Source: an uncultured Pelagibacteraceae bacterium (GTDB lineage Bacteria > Pseudomonadota > Alphaproteobacteria > Pelagibacterales > Pelagibacteraceae). Taken from it: a stretch of 64,000 nt of DNA. The DNA lies in assembly GCA_902578265.1 (NCBI GenBank), contig CACHCA010000001.1:1-64000 (forward strand), read 5' to 3'. This document shows, piece after piece, positions 8,532-17,582 of the stretch (within the stretch, counting starts at the first letter, position 1; each line of letters begins with the position of its first letter). The notes under the pieces were generated by a model. That model saw only the letters and a program-made list of their open reading frames with translations, did no database searches and was not told the DNA's origin. Position numbers and translations under genes: made by a program.

Positions 8532-9509
8532 ATGAGCATTCAAGAAATAGATTTTTCTAAAACCCTCACTGATGATCAAGTCTATGAGTCTATTATGTCT
8601 CATTATTCTACTCTAAGCAAAGATTGGATATCTCACCAATGGAATTGGATGAATAATGTTTATGCATCATTTAATGATCATTATAAATATATGATAGTAA
8701 TTTCTTTGGTTGAAAAAACTCTTCAATTTTATGACCAGATGAATATTCAGTATTCTTATGATGAATATTACTCGAAATCATATCTTCAAATAGAAAAATT
8801 TAGTATTACTGAACTTTGTGAAAAATTAGATTTACCCAAAGAAACGGTTAGAAGAAAAGTTTTAGAACTTGAAAAAGAAGGAGTTATAACGCGTAATAAA
8901 AAAAAAATAATCATTAATGGAAAAGCATACAACTTCATCAAACCTGAAAATCAAATAAAATTTTCAGCAAAATATATTTTTTTAGTCTCACAAGCTTTAA
9001 ATAAAGACAAAGTTTATTCAAAAAAACTTGATCAAAAAATGATTGAAAATATTATAAAAAAAAAATTTAGCTTGTGTTGGAGATGGTTTTACAGAATGCA
9101 AATACCTTTAATTATAGGATACCAAAAATTTTTTAAAGATCTGTCAACATTCCATATTTGGGGAACAATTTGTATGAATCAGGTTTTAAATGTGTCAAAC
9201 CAATTAAATTCAAGTAATGAAAAATCATCATTAGATTATTTTGCTACTAATAACATTCTCATAGGAAATCTAGGGGCAAATACAGGTATAAGCGCAATGT
9301 CAATTTCTGACATGACAAAAATTCCTCGAGCAACGATAATTAGAAAGTGTAAATACTTAATTAAAGAAGATTTAATAAAATTAAATGAAAAAAAACAATA
9401 TGTGTTAACTTCTATGAATTTTAAAAAAATTTTACCTTATCAAACAGAAATTTTTAAATACAAAGCTAAATTTATTCGTAAAGTTTTAAATCTCCTTGTA
9501 ATATCTTAA
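8532..9509 (+). CDS. Putative transcription regulator with two winged-helix segments
   Basis: A 325-residue protein not matched to a named family. Two stretches read as helix-turn-helix plus wing. Residues ~91-130 have SITELCEKLDLPKETVRRKV, then LEKEGVI and a basic IIING wing. A region near residues 252-295 has SISDMTKIPRATIIRKC, then LIKEDLIKL and a YVLTS wing. Both have the MarR/GntR-like pattern in which a recognition helix with an Arg pair precedes a Leu-x-x-Glu-Gly/Asp-Leu/Val-Ile turn. The region between them is helical and may form a sensor or dimer domain. There are 44 bases to the BASS transporter gene, which it could control (inference). Confidence 0.6.
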   Translation: MSIQEIDFSKTLTDDQVYESIMSHYSTLSKDWISHQWNWMNNVYASFNDHYKYMIVISLVEKTLQFYDQMNIQYSYDEYYSKSYLQIEKFSITELCEKLDLPKETVRRKVLELEKEGVITRNKKKIIINGKAYNFIKPENQIKFSAKYIFLVSQALNKDKVYSKKLDQKMIENIIKKKFSLCWRWFYRMQIPLIIGYQKFFKDLSTFHIWGTICMNQVLNVSNQLNSSNEKSSLDYFATNNILIGNLGANTGISAMSISDMTKIPRATIIRKCKYLIKEDLIKLNEKKQYVLTSMNFKKILPYQTEIFKYKAKFIRKVLNLLVIS

Positions 9510-9553
9510 AAATTATGTTCTAGTATATTGTTGCGGAAGTACTTAGAGGGGTC

Positions 9554-10405
9554 ATGGGTATAGTAACAACAATTGCACCATTTGCGTTAGCATTAATTAT
9601 GTTAGGGCTTGGTGCGTCATTAACAGTAAAAGATTTCACAAGAGTTTTTCAGCATCCAAAAGAATTTTTTGTTGGTTTAATTTGTCAATTAGTTGTTCTT
9701 CCAATCATAAGTTATGTATTGATAATTATTTTAAAGACTCCCGTAGAGTTAGCGTTAGGGGTAATGTTGATTGCAGCTGCGCCTGGTGGTGTAACTTCAA
9801 ATGTGCTAACTAAATTTGCAGATGGCGATGTTGCACTTTCTATTTCTCTTACTGCTTTTACTAGTTTAATAAGTATTGTTTCAGTTCCTTATATAGTTTT
9901 TTTATCAATTGATATATTTGACATTACTTATGTTGAAAAAGAAGTTTCAATGCTTGGTATATCATTGAAAATGTTTTTTATAGTTACTGTGCCGGTAATA
10001 ATTGGAATGATTATTAGAAAATTTTTTAGTGATCTAATAGAAAATAATATGAAAATTATAGAGAAAATATCTATAGGATTATTTTCAATTGTTTTTATTG
10101 CTATCTATATTCAGGAATGGGATAGTATTATAATGTTTCTCACTACAGCAGGAACTATTGCTTTAATTCTGAATATTTCCATGATGGTCATAGGTTTCTA
10201 TGTTGCTAAATTTTTTGCATCAGGTGTAGCTCAACAAAGATGTATATCTCTTGAGTGTGGATTACAAAATGGGACGTTGGCTGTTTTTGTAGGCACTCAA
10301 TTATTTGGGCAAAATATGACCTATATGGTTCCGACGGCAGCATATGCTTTGATAATGATGTTGACTTCTGTTTTTTTTGTATTTTTTTTAAGAAATAGAA
10401 CTTAA
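9554..10405 (+). CDS. Bile acid:sodium symporter (BASS) family transporter
   Basis: A 283-residue membrane protein with 8-10 hydrophobic helices. Family marks are the GLGASLTVKDF start, PLISYVL-like second helix, AAAPGGVTSNVLT with the Gly-Gly-x-x-Ser-Asn sodium-site motif, and ECGLQNGTLAVFVG near the C-terminus. Bacterial members move organic anions such as pantoate, 2-keto acids or sulfonates; the substrate here is unknown. ATG is preceded by AGAGGGGTC, an acceptable ribosome binding site. The stop codon shares TTAA with the stop of the convergent DMGDH gene. Confidence 0.85.
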   Translation: MGIVTTIAPFALALIMLGLGASLTVKDFTRVFQHPKEFFVGLICQLVVLPIISYVLIIILKTPVELALGVMLIAAAPGGVTSNVLTKFADGDVALSISLTAFTSLISIVSVPYIVFLSIDIFDITYVEKEVSMLGISLKMFFIVTVPVIIGMIIRKFFSDLIENNMKIIEKISIGLFSIVFIAIYIQEWDSIIMFLTTAGTIALILNISMMVIGFYVAKFFASGVAQQRCISLECGLQNGTLAVFVGTQLFGQNMTYMVPTAAYALIMMLTSVFFVFFLRNRT

Positions 10406-12846
10406 TTATTTTTAAAATTTGTTTGTTTTAAAGGTTTGTAAATCACCTCTATTGGATATTTTTTTTTCTCTACTTCAATAAACAAATCTTTGTTGTGAAG
10501 TTCATCATTTGAAATTTCATTATTAATATAACCAAATGCTAAATTTTTCCTAAAATTAAAAGAATAATTACCAGATGTTGATCTACCTATAATCCTATTT
10601 TTTAAATAAATAGGCTCATCATGCAGCAATAATGGCTCACCTGGTTTGCTATCTTTTAGAGTAAACATTGCAAATCTACTTTTAATTTTTTCTTTTTGAA
10701 TTTTTTCTAAAGCTTTTTTGCCAATAAATTCATCATCTTTTTTAGAGCTAATTGTGAAAGTTAAACCTGCTTGATATTGATTTTCCTCTGGTGAAATATC
10801 ATGTCCCCAATGTAAAAATCCACTTTCCATCCGCATAATATCCATGGCGTGCATACCACAATTCGATAGGTTAAAATCTTTTCCTTTATTAATCAGTAAT
10901 TCATAAATTTTTTTAGCATCTTTAGATTTAATATATAATTCGTAACCTAATTCACCAACATATGACAATCTTTGTGTCCAAATTTTAATTCCATCAATTA
11001 TGATATATTTTGCTGTACCAAATCTAAAATTACCATTTTCAAAATTATCTTTTGAAATTGATTTCATTAAATCTCTACTTTTTGGTCCAAAAACTCCTAA
11101 CACGCAAAAATCATCTGTAACGTCTTTCAACTCAACATCTTTAGCAAGATGTTTTTTTATATGAAATTTATCTCTTTCTCGCGTAGCTGCAGAGCTTATT
11201 ATTCTAAAGTGATCTTTTTTGATACAAACAACTGTTAAATCTGTTTCAATTCCACCATCTGAGTTTAACATATGTGTATAAATACATTTTCCAGCCTCAT
11301 TTTTAATATTAGCCGTGCAAATTTTCTGTAATTCCTTGTGAGCTTTATCAGATTTTATCTCAAATTTTGAAAAAGGGGTTAAATCAAACAAACCAACATT
11401 TTTTATAGTATTATTTGTTTCATACTCTGCTGAAGGATACCAATTTTGGTAGTTATAACTGTAATCATATTCCGTTTTTTCTCCGTCTAAAGCAAACCAC
11501 ATTGGTCTTTCGTATCCACCAGAAACACCAAAACACGCACCAAAACTTTTTAATTCATCATGATATGGAAGTGTTTTTATATTCCTTGAGGTTTTATGTT
11601 GTTTAAACGGCCAGTGCATTCCATATAAATCTCCTAAAGACTCCGTAATTCTTTTTTTAATAAAACCTAGCTCAGAGTGAAATTTTTGAAATCTTTTGAT
11701 ATCATAGCAAAAAATATCTTCATTAATATGTCCATTGATTAACCATTCAGCGGTAACTTTACCAACACCTCCTCCGCTTCCAATTCCAATACTATTTAAC
11801 CCACAGCAAACAAAAAAGTTTTTTATTTCAGGAACCTCTCCTAGCAGTGTATTAGTATCTGGAGTAAATGACTCTGGGCCTGAAAAAAATTTTCTAATTC
11901 CTGCTGTTTTTAAAACTGGAAATCTTTTTATTGCAGTGGCTAAGTAAGGTTCAAAATGTTCAAAATTCTCTTGAAATTCTCCAAACGAAAAATCCTCTGG
12001 AACTTTATTACTTTTATCCCAAGCTGGAATAGATTGAGACTCAAATATACCAACTAATATTTTTCCAGCATCTTCTTTTATATAAGTTCTATTATCAAAA
12101 TCTCTTATCACTGGTAAAGTTTTTGAAAGATTTTTAATTGGCTCAGTGATAATATAAAAGTGCTCTGCTGGATAAAGAGGTATACTTACTCCAGCTTTTT
12201 CTCCAATTTGGCGTGACCACATTCCAGAAGCTAAAACTATATACTCACAATCAATTTTTTGACCATTTAATTTTACTCCAGAAATTTTTCCATTCTTGGT
12301 TAAAATTTCATTGACAGGAGATTTCTCAAAAATCTTTGCTCCTTCCATTCTAGCTGCTTTTGCCAACATATGTGTTACTCCTGATGGATCTGCAGCACCA
12401 TCACCTGGCATTAAAATTCCTCCTAAAACTTCGTTGGTATTTATGATTGGATAATCTTTTTTAATTTGATCTTTATCTAAAATTCTTACATCAACATCAA
12501 AAAGCTGGGCTGTTGTTGCTTGTCTTTGAAGTTCTTGCCATCTACCTTTATTTTCAGCAATTGAAAGTGCACCGTTTAATCTTAATCCTGCTGAATGATC
12601 AACTTTCTTTTCAAGTTCTTTATATAAATCCAATGTATATTTTCTTATCTTAGTTATTGCTGCTGATGGACCTAACTGACTCACAAGACCAGCTGCATGC
12701 CAGGTAGTGCCTGAAGTTAACTGATCTCTCTCTAAAAGAATTGTATCTTTCCACCCAAATTTTGCTAAATGATAAGCAACAGAACAACCAACGACCCCAC
12801 CACCTATCACTACCACCTTTGTTTGATTTGGAATTTCTTTACTCAT
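10402..12846 (-). CDS. Dimethylglycine/sarcosine dehydrogenase-type FAD oxidoreductase
   Basis: An 814-residue protein of the DMGDH/SARDH family. The N-terminal DAO domain (about 1-370) has the FAD motif VVVIGGGVVGCSVAYHLAKFG. TTWHAAG follows; the His at residue 50 matches the residue that carries covalent FAD in mammalian DMGDH. The C-terminal half (about 430-800) is a GcvT-like folate-binding domain, with ELGYELYI and GMHAMDIMRMESG. It would oxidatively demethylate N-methylglycines and hand the methyl group to tetrahydrofolate. Length is normal. Its stop is shared with the BASS gene (TTAA), and its start faces the epimerase at 12898 with 51 bases between. Confidence 0.88.
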   Translation of the reverse strand: MSKEIPNQTKVVVIGGGVVGCSVAYHLAKFGWKDTILLERDQLTSGTTWHAAGLVSQLGPSAAITKIRKYTLDLYKELEKKVDHSAGLRLNGALSIAENKGRWQELQRQATTAQLFDVDVRILDKDQIKKDYPIINTNEVLGGILMPGDGAADPSGVTHMLAKAARMEGAKIFEKSPVNEILTKNGKISGVKLNGQKIDCEYIVLASGMWSRQIGEKAGVSIPLYPAEHFYIITEPIKNLSKTLPVIRDFDNRTYIKEDAGKILVGIFESQSIPAWDKSNKVPEDFSFGEFQENFEHFEPYLATAIKRFPVLKTAGIRKFFSGPESFTPDTNTLLGEVPEIKNFFVCCGLNSIGIGSGGGVGKVTAEWLINGHINEDIFCYDIKRFQKFHSELGFIKKRITESLGDLYGMHWPFKQHKTSRNIKTLPYHDELKSFGACFGVSGGYERPMWFALDGEKTEYDYSYNYQNWYPSAEYETNNTIKNVGLFDLTPFSKFEIKSDKAHKELQKICTANIKNEAGKCIYTHMLNSDGGIETDLTVVCIKKDHFRIISSAATRERDKFHIKKHLAKDVELKDVTDDFCVLGVFGPKSRDLMKSISKDNFENGNFRFGTAKYIIIDGIKIWTQRLSYVGELGYELYIKSKDAKKIYELLINKGKDFNLSNCGMHAMDIMRMESGFLHWGHDISPEENQYQAGLTFTISSKKDDEFIGKKALEKIQKEKIKSRFAMFTLKDSKPGEPLLLHDEPIYLKNRIIGRSTSGNYSFNFRKNLAFGYINNEISNDELHNKDLFIEVEKKKYPIEVIYKPLKQTNFKNN

Positions 12847-12897
12847 AGAATTTATGATATATCAAATATAATATATTTGATAATTAGAATTTAATAA

Positions 12898-13899
12898 ATG
12901 AAAATTATAGTTACTGGATCATCTGGCTTTATCGGTTTTCATGTTTCCAAGAAACTTCTTGAGAGTGGTAACAAAGTTCATGGGGTGGACTCAATGAATA
13001 ATTATTATGATATTAATCTAAAAAAAGCTAGATTGAGTATACTTAATAAATACAAAAATTTTTCATTTTCAAAAACAAAAATTGAAAACAAAAAAAATGT
13101 AGACAAAGCTTTTAAAAAATTTAAACCAGTTGTTGTTATTCACTTGGCCGCACAAGCGGGGGTAAGATATAGCATTGAAAAACCTAGGGTTTATTTAGAC
13201 TCAAATATAACTGGTACTTATAATATTATTGAAATTTCAAAAACATTGGATGTAAAGCATCTAATTATGGCCTCAAGTTCTTCAGTTTATGGAGCAAATA
13301 AAAAAATTCCATTTAAAGAAATAGACAAAACTGAAACTCAAATGAGTATCTATGCTGCAACAAAAAAATCTAATGAAAGTATGGCCCATGCATACTCTAA
13401 TATATGGAAAGTTCCAATTACAATGGTTAGATTCTTTACAGTTTATGGGCCGTGGGGTCGTCCAGATATGGCTTTATTCAAATTTACTAAGGGAATACTA
13501 AATAATAAAAAAATTGACATATATAACAATGGTAAAATGTATAGAGATTTTACTTATATCGATGACATAGTAAGTGGAATAAATTTATTAATAAAAAAAG
13601 TACCTAATACAAAACAATTAGGAAAATACAAAGACGACAGTCTTTCCCCTATTGCTCCATTTAGAATATTAAACATTGGAAACACAAAAAAAGTATATTT
13701 ATTAGATTTCATTAAAGAAATTGAAAAAGTATTAGGAAAAAAAGCAAAGAGAAACTACATGCCTTTACAAAAAGGTGACGTAAAGCAAACTTTATCCAAT
13801 ACAAATTTATTAAAAAAAATAACTAGATATAATCCGAAAACAAATTTTAAGACTGGTATTAGAAAATTTTTGGATTGGTATTTAGAGTATTATAATTAA
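12898..13899 (+). CDS. UDP-glucuronate 4-epimerase-like NAD-dependent epimerase
   Basis: The protein has 333 residues. The N-terminus MKIIVTGSSGFIGFHV is followed by GVDSMNNYYD, which is characteristic of the GAE/CapI branch. HLAAQAGVRYSIEKP, SSSSVYGAN, the catalytic YAATKK and FFTVYGPWGRPDMA are further marks of UDP-glucuronate 4-epimerases, which convert UDP-GlcA to UDP-GalA for capsule or LPS. DFTYIDDIV is the conserved C-terminal motif. The stop shares TTAA with ald on the other strand. Confidence 0.86.
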   Translation: MKIIVTGSSGFIGFHVSKKLLESGNKVHGVDSMNNYYDINLKKARLSILNKYKNFSFSKTKIENKKNVDKAFKKFKPVVVIHLAAQAGVRYSIEKPRVYLDSNITGTYNIIEISKTLDVKHLIMASSSSVYGANKKIPFKEIDKTETQMSIYAATKKSNESMAHAYSNIWKVPITMVRFFTVYGPWGRPDMALFKFTKGILNNKKIDIYNNGKMYRDFTYIDDIVSGINLLIKKVPNTKQLGKYKDDSLSPIAPFRILNIGNTKKVYLLDFIKEIEKVLGKKAKRNYMPLQKGDVKQTLSNTNLLKKITRYNPKTNFKTGIRKFLDWYLEYYN

Positions 13900-15020
13900 A
13901 CTAGCTTTGAGGGATCCGCGTAATCATAACCAAAAACTTCTGCTACTGCTTTATAGGTAACTTGACCCTTAAAAATATTTAAACCTGCTAAAAAATTTTT
14001 ATCTTCAGATAAAGCTTTTTGATAACCTTTATTAGCAAGTTTTACTAAATAAGGAAGTGTAACTTTATTTAATGCAAATGTTGAGGTTCTTGGGACTCCA
14101 CCTGGCATATTAGCTACACAATAATGAACGACATCATCAACTATAAAAGTTGGGTCTCCATGAGTTGTTGGTTTGCTAGTTTCAACACATCCTCCTTGGT
14201 CAATTGCAACATCGACTATAACTGACCCTCTCTTCATAGATTTTATCATTTCTTTACTGACTAACTTTGGTGCCTCTGCGCCTGGTATCAAAACTCCGCC
14301 GACTACTAAATCAGCTTCTGCTACTAATTTTCCTAAATCTATTTTATCACTTAACTCTGGAATAATCTTATCTCCAAATGTTTGAACCAATTGTTTTAGT
14401 CTCTTTTCAGATTTATCAACTATATGAACTTTTGCTTTCATGCCTGTAGCAATGGTTGCTGCATTTTCACCCACTACTCCACCACCAAGAATTAATACAT
14501 TTGCTGGCTCACCCCCTGGAGCACCACCTGGAGCACCACCTAATAATATACCTCTGCCTTTTTGATTTTTTTCTAAACAGTGAGCTCCAGCTTGAACAGA
14601 CATCCTTCCAGCAACTGCACTCATTGGTGCTAATAAAGGAAGTCTTCCATTATCATCTGTGACTGTTTCGTAAGCAATATTAATACTTTTGGATTTTATT
14701 AATCCCTTGGTAAGTTCTTTTGCAGCAGCTAAATGTAAATACGTATAAACTATTTGATCTTCTTTAATCATCTCAACTTCAGTTTTTTGAGGCTCTTTGA
14801 CTTTTACAATAATATCTGAATCGTTGAAAATATCTGAAGCATTTCTTGCTATTTTTGCACCAGCTTTTATGTATTGATCATTATCAAAGCCTGCTTCAAA
14901 ACCACCATTATTCTCAACTAAAACATCGTGACCTTCTGAAACTAAAACCTTTACACTATCAGGTGTTAATCCAATCCTAGTCTCTTGAGGTTTTATTTCC
15001 TTGGGTACACCAATTTTCAT
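13896..15020 (-). CDS. ald: Alanine dehydrogenase
   Basis: A 374-residue NAD-dependent alanine dehydrogenase converting alanine to pyruvate, ammonium and NADH. It starts with MKIGVPKEIKPQETRIGLTP, and KVKEPQ, TYLHLAA and a catalytic His in AGAHCLEK follow. The Rossmann motif is VLILGGGVVGENAA. Just before it, the loop reads LLGGAPGGAPGGEPA; it is about four residues longer than usual because of a 12-base tandem repeat in the DNA (14516-14540 region). The gene is 9 bases downstream of the aminotransferase, a pairing typical of taurine deamination, in which Ald recycles the alanine formed. Confidence 0.93.
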   Translation of the reverse strand: MKIGVPKEIKPQETRIGLTPDSVKVLVSEGHDVLVENNGGFEAGFDNDQYIKAGAKIARNASDIFNDSDIIVKVKEPQKTEVEMIKEDQIVYTYLHLAAAKELTKGLIKSKSINIAYETVTDDNGRLPLLAPMSAVAGRMSVQAGAHCLEKNQKGRGILLGGAPGGAPGGEPANVLILGGGVVGENAATIATGMKAKVHIVDKSEKRLKQLVQTFGDKIIPELSDKIDLGKLVAEADLVVGGVLIPGAEAPKLVSKEMIKSMKRGSVIVDVAIDQGGCVETSKPTTHGDPTFIVDDVVHYCVANMPGGVPRTSTFALNKVTLPYLVKLANKGYQKALSEDKNFLAGLNIFKGQVTYKAVAEVFGYDYADPSKLV

Positions 15021-15029
15021 TAATGAAAT

Positions 15030-16376
15030 TTAATTTTTTTTACTTTTCGCGTAATTTGTAATTCCCGTTCGAAGCTTATCTATAATTTCATCTATGTGTT
15101 TTTTTTCACAAATAAACATTGGTGCAATAATTAAACAGTCTCCTGTAGCTTTGAAATTTACTCCTGCATCATAACAATGTTTAAAAGTTGCTAAACCTGC
15201 TTTACCAGGTCTTCCATCTGTTTTGATATCGATACCACCCATCATTCCATATCCTCTGATATTATCTACTACATCAATATCTTTTAGAGAAAATAATCCT
15301 TCTTGGAAATAGGGAGCTAATTCTTTTGCTCTATTAAAAATATCCTCTTTTTCAAAAATATCTTGTACTGCTAATGCTGCTGCAACAGATACTGGTATTC
15401 CTGAATAAGTGTAACCATGGAATAATTCTATTGCACCTTTAGGAGAATTATCCATAACCGCATCATAAATTTCTTCTTTACATGCAACAACTCCAAATGG
15501 AACTATGCCGTTTGTAGTGGCTTTTGCCATTGTCATTATATCTGGTGTTACACCAAACTCTTGAGCTCCAAATGCTGAACCAGTTCTGCCCCAACCTGTA
15601 ATTACTTCATCAAATATTAAAAGTATTTTATGTTTATCACATAGGTCTCTTAATCTTTGTAAATAGCCAACTGGAGGAACTAAAGTTCCAGTAGAACCAG
15701 CAATTGGTTCAACAATGCAGGCTGCAATATTTTCTGAACCAAAATTAGTACAAATTCTCTCTAAGTCATTTGCAATTTCAGCACCTGTTTCGGGTTGACC
15801 CGATATAAATTTATGTTCATCTAAATGAGTATGTCTCATATGAACAACTCCTGGCATTAACACACTTGCGTAAGCTTTAACGTTATTAATCATTCCTCCA
15901 ACTGAAGTTGCTCCAATATTCATGCCATGGTAAGCACGTTCTCTTCCAACAAATCTAAATCTTTGTCCCTCACCTCTTGCTTTATGATATGCAATACTAA
16001 TTTTAATTGCCGTTTCAACTGCAGTAGATCCACAAATTGTGTAAAAAATTTTATTCAAATTTCCTGGAGTATGTTTAGAAATTCTAGTTGCTAATTCAAA
16101 CGATCCACCAAATCCTTGTTGAAACGGTTGGCAATAATCTAAAGTTTGTAATTGATTTGTTATTGCATCAATAATTTCTTTTCTACCATGTCCTAATGGA
16201 TTACAGAATAATCCTGAGCTCGCGTCGATTTGGGTTTTACCTTGGTGATTTTTTAAGTATACACCTTTTGCCTCTACAATTAGTTTTGGATTTTCTTTAA
16301 AATCTTTATTGGATGTAAATGGCATCCAATGTTCGTTTAAAGAATTTGGTACAGATGTTCTTTTTTCTGAGCTCAT
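15030..16376 (-). CDS. tpa: Class III aminotransferase, taurine/beta-alanine:pyruvate type
   Basis: A 448-residue PLP enzyme. Residues WMPFTSNKDF near the start and the GYTYSG motif are typical of omega-amino acid:pyruvate aminotransferases. FDEVITGWGRTG contains the PLP-ring Asp, and the following TMAKATTNG carries the Schiff-base Lys. Taurine and beta-alanine are known substrates of this group. The adjacency to ald and the divergent tauABC genes makes taurine to sulfoacetaldehyde the likely reaction (inference). Beta-alanine or GABA are alternatives. Confidence 0.85.
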   Translation of the reverse strand: MSSEKRTSVPNSLNEHWMPFTSNKDFKENPKLIVEAKGVYLKNHQGKTQIDASSGLFCNPLGHGRKEIIDAITNQLQTLDYCQPFQQGFGGSFELATRISKHTPGNLNKIFYTICGSTAVETAIKISIAYHKARGEGQRFRFVGRERAYHGMNIGATSVGGMINNVKAYASVLMPGVVHMRHTHLDEHKFISGQPETGAEIANDLERICTNFGSENIAACIVEPIAGSTGTLVPPVGYLQRLRDLCDKHKILLIFDEVITGWGRTGSAFGAQEFGVTPDIMTMAKATTNGIVPFGVVACKEEIYDAVMDNSPKGAIELFHGYTYSGIPVSVAAALAVQDIFEKEDIFNRAKELAPYFQEGLFSLKDIDVVDNIRGYGMMGGIDIKTDGRPGKAGLATFKHCYDAGVNFKATGDCLIIAPMFICEKKHIDEIIDKLRTGITNYAKSKKN

Positions 16377-16449
16377 ATTAAAAATTTAAAAATGGTTAAT
16401 TAATGAATCCTTAGACTAATTAAGTCCAATAAACCACCAAAATAATTGT

Positions 16450-16466
16450 CACAACTTAAAGTTGTG
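16450..16466. promoter_or_regulatory. Perfect inverted repeat in tpa-tauA divergent region (candidate operator)
   Basis: CACAACTT-A-AAGTTGTG is a perfect palindrome with 8-base arms around one A. It is near the middle of the 176-base region between the divergent tpa and tauA starts. No T-run follows it, so a terminator is unlikely. A binding site for a dimeric regulator controlling both directions is the simplest reading, but the regulator gene was not identified. Confidence 0.5.
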
Positions 16467-16537
16467 TAACTAGAATGAGCATTTTTTTGTTTTACATCTA
16501 GGTCAATTTAATCTTAAAATTAGAACATATAAATAAA

Positions 16538-16552
16538 CAAGGAAGAGGAAAA
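16538..16552 (+). promoter_or_regulatory. Strong ribosome binding site of tauA
   Basis: AAGGAAGAGG lies just upstream of the tauA ATG with a short A-rich spacer. Most genes in the window have weak or no such sequence, so high translation of the binding protein is expected. Confidence 0.65.
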
Positions 16553-17494
16553 ATGAAAAAAATAATTAGTTTTATTCTTGGATGTTTTGTAGCTCTTAAT
16601 CTTTCAATTTCAGTTGCTAACTCAGCAGCTAATGAAGTTAGAGTTGCTTACTTCTTAGAGTGGCCAAGTCCAAATCTAGAGGATATGATGAAGAAAAACT
16701 TCGCTAAAGCTCTAGGAGTTCCTGTTAAATGGACAAACTTTACTAACGGTGGTGCAATGACTGATGCTATGTTAGCAGGAGATATTGATATCTCTTACTC
16801 TCAAGGTTTAGTTCCTTTCATTAACGCTGTAAAATCTAAAGCTCCTATTAAGCTTGTAGATGTAGCTATGGAATACGGAATGGGTGGTACTACATGCGTA
16901 ACTTCTAATGCTTCTGGTATAACAAAAGCAAATGCTACAGAGCTTGAAGGTAAAAAAGTTGCTGTACCATTAGGAACAATGGCTGAATACGTTTTTGATG
17001 AAAGTATGAAAGTTGTTGGTGCGGACAGAAAAAAAATGGATATCATTCAAATGGACCCTGAAGAAGGAGCTGCTGCTTTAGTAAGTGGTGATGTTGTAAT
17101 GGCATGTTTATTTGGTGGTAACTCAATTAAAGCTGCAACCGCAGTTGGATCTAGATTACTTACAGTTCAAGAAGCTAGAGACGCAGGTATCTTAGGTATT
17201 GATATCACTTCAGTAACTACCAAGTTTATGAAGGAAAACCCAGGTATGCTAAGAACTTTTATTGAAGTAACTCATGAGGCTAATGCGAGATATAGAGCTG
17301 GTAAAAGCGATATGAACTCAATGTCAAAAGCTTCTGAAATGAAAGTTGCAGATATGAAAGAAACTTTAAGTGGCTTTAAATTTCTAACACCTGAAGAAAC
17401 TAAACAATCTATGGAAAGTGGAAATCTTGATGCATTCTTAAAAGGAATGGGAACACCAAGAGGAAATGTAGATACTAGTTTCTTACCTTTATAA
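16553..17494 (+). CDS. tauA: Taurine ABC transporter substrate-binding protein
   Basis: A 313-residue periplasmic protein with a signal peptide (MKKIISFILGCFVALNLSIS, cleavage near VANSAA). The mature part has the TauA/SsuA-type pattern: VAYFLEWPSPNLEDM, DIDISYSQGLVPFINA, KKVAVPLGTMAEYVF, and PEEGAAALVSGDV. It would bind taurine or a related sulfonate and deliver it to TauBC. Codon use is richer in GC-ending codons than in the sugar islands, as expected for a highly expressed SAR11 binding protein. A hairpin terminator follows the stop, then tauB. Confidence 0.86.
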   Translation: MKKIISFILGCFVALNLSISVANSAANEVRVAYFLEWPSPNLEDMMKKNFAKALGVPVKWTNFTNGGAMTDAMLAGDIDISYSQGLVPFINAVKSKAPIKLVDVAMEYGMGGTTCVTSNASGITKANATELEGKKVAVPLGTMAEYVFDESMKVVGADRKKMDIIQMDPEEGAAALVSGDVVMACLFGGNSIKAATAVGSRLLTVQEARDAGILGIDITSVTTKFMKENPGMLRTFIEVTHEANARYRAGKSDMNSMSKASEMKVADMKETLSGFKFLTPEETKQSMESGNLDAFLKGMGTPRGNVDTSFLPL

Positions 17495-17515
17495 TCTAAG
17501 GGTAATTAAAATTTT

Positions 17516-17554
17516 AATAGGCGCCAATTGTAATAAATTGGTGCCTATTTTTTT
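17516..17554 (+). terminator. Rho-independent terminator/attenuator between tauA and tauB
   Basis: The left arm AATAGGCGCCAATT (17516-17529), a 6-base loop GTAATA, and the right arm AATTGGTGCCTATT (17536-17549) pair over 14 bases with a single G-T wobble. A run of T follows (17550-17554). It sits 22 bases after the tauA stop and 28 bases before tauB. Partial read-through would give more binding protein than membrane components (inference). Confidence 0.9.
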
Positions 17555-17582
17555 ATTAAAAATTCAAATATAAAGTCTCTTT

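Noticed and set aside
14456-14662. Reading frame rich in His and Leu on the plus strand inside ald
   Set aside because: It is the antisense shadow of the Gly/Ala/Pro-rich loop and conserved Ald coding sequence; no ribosome binding site or family match.
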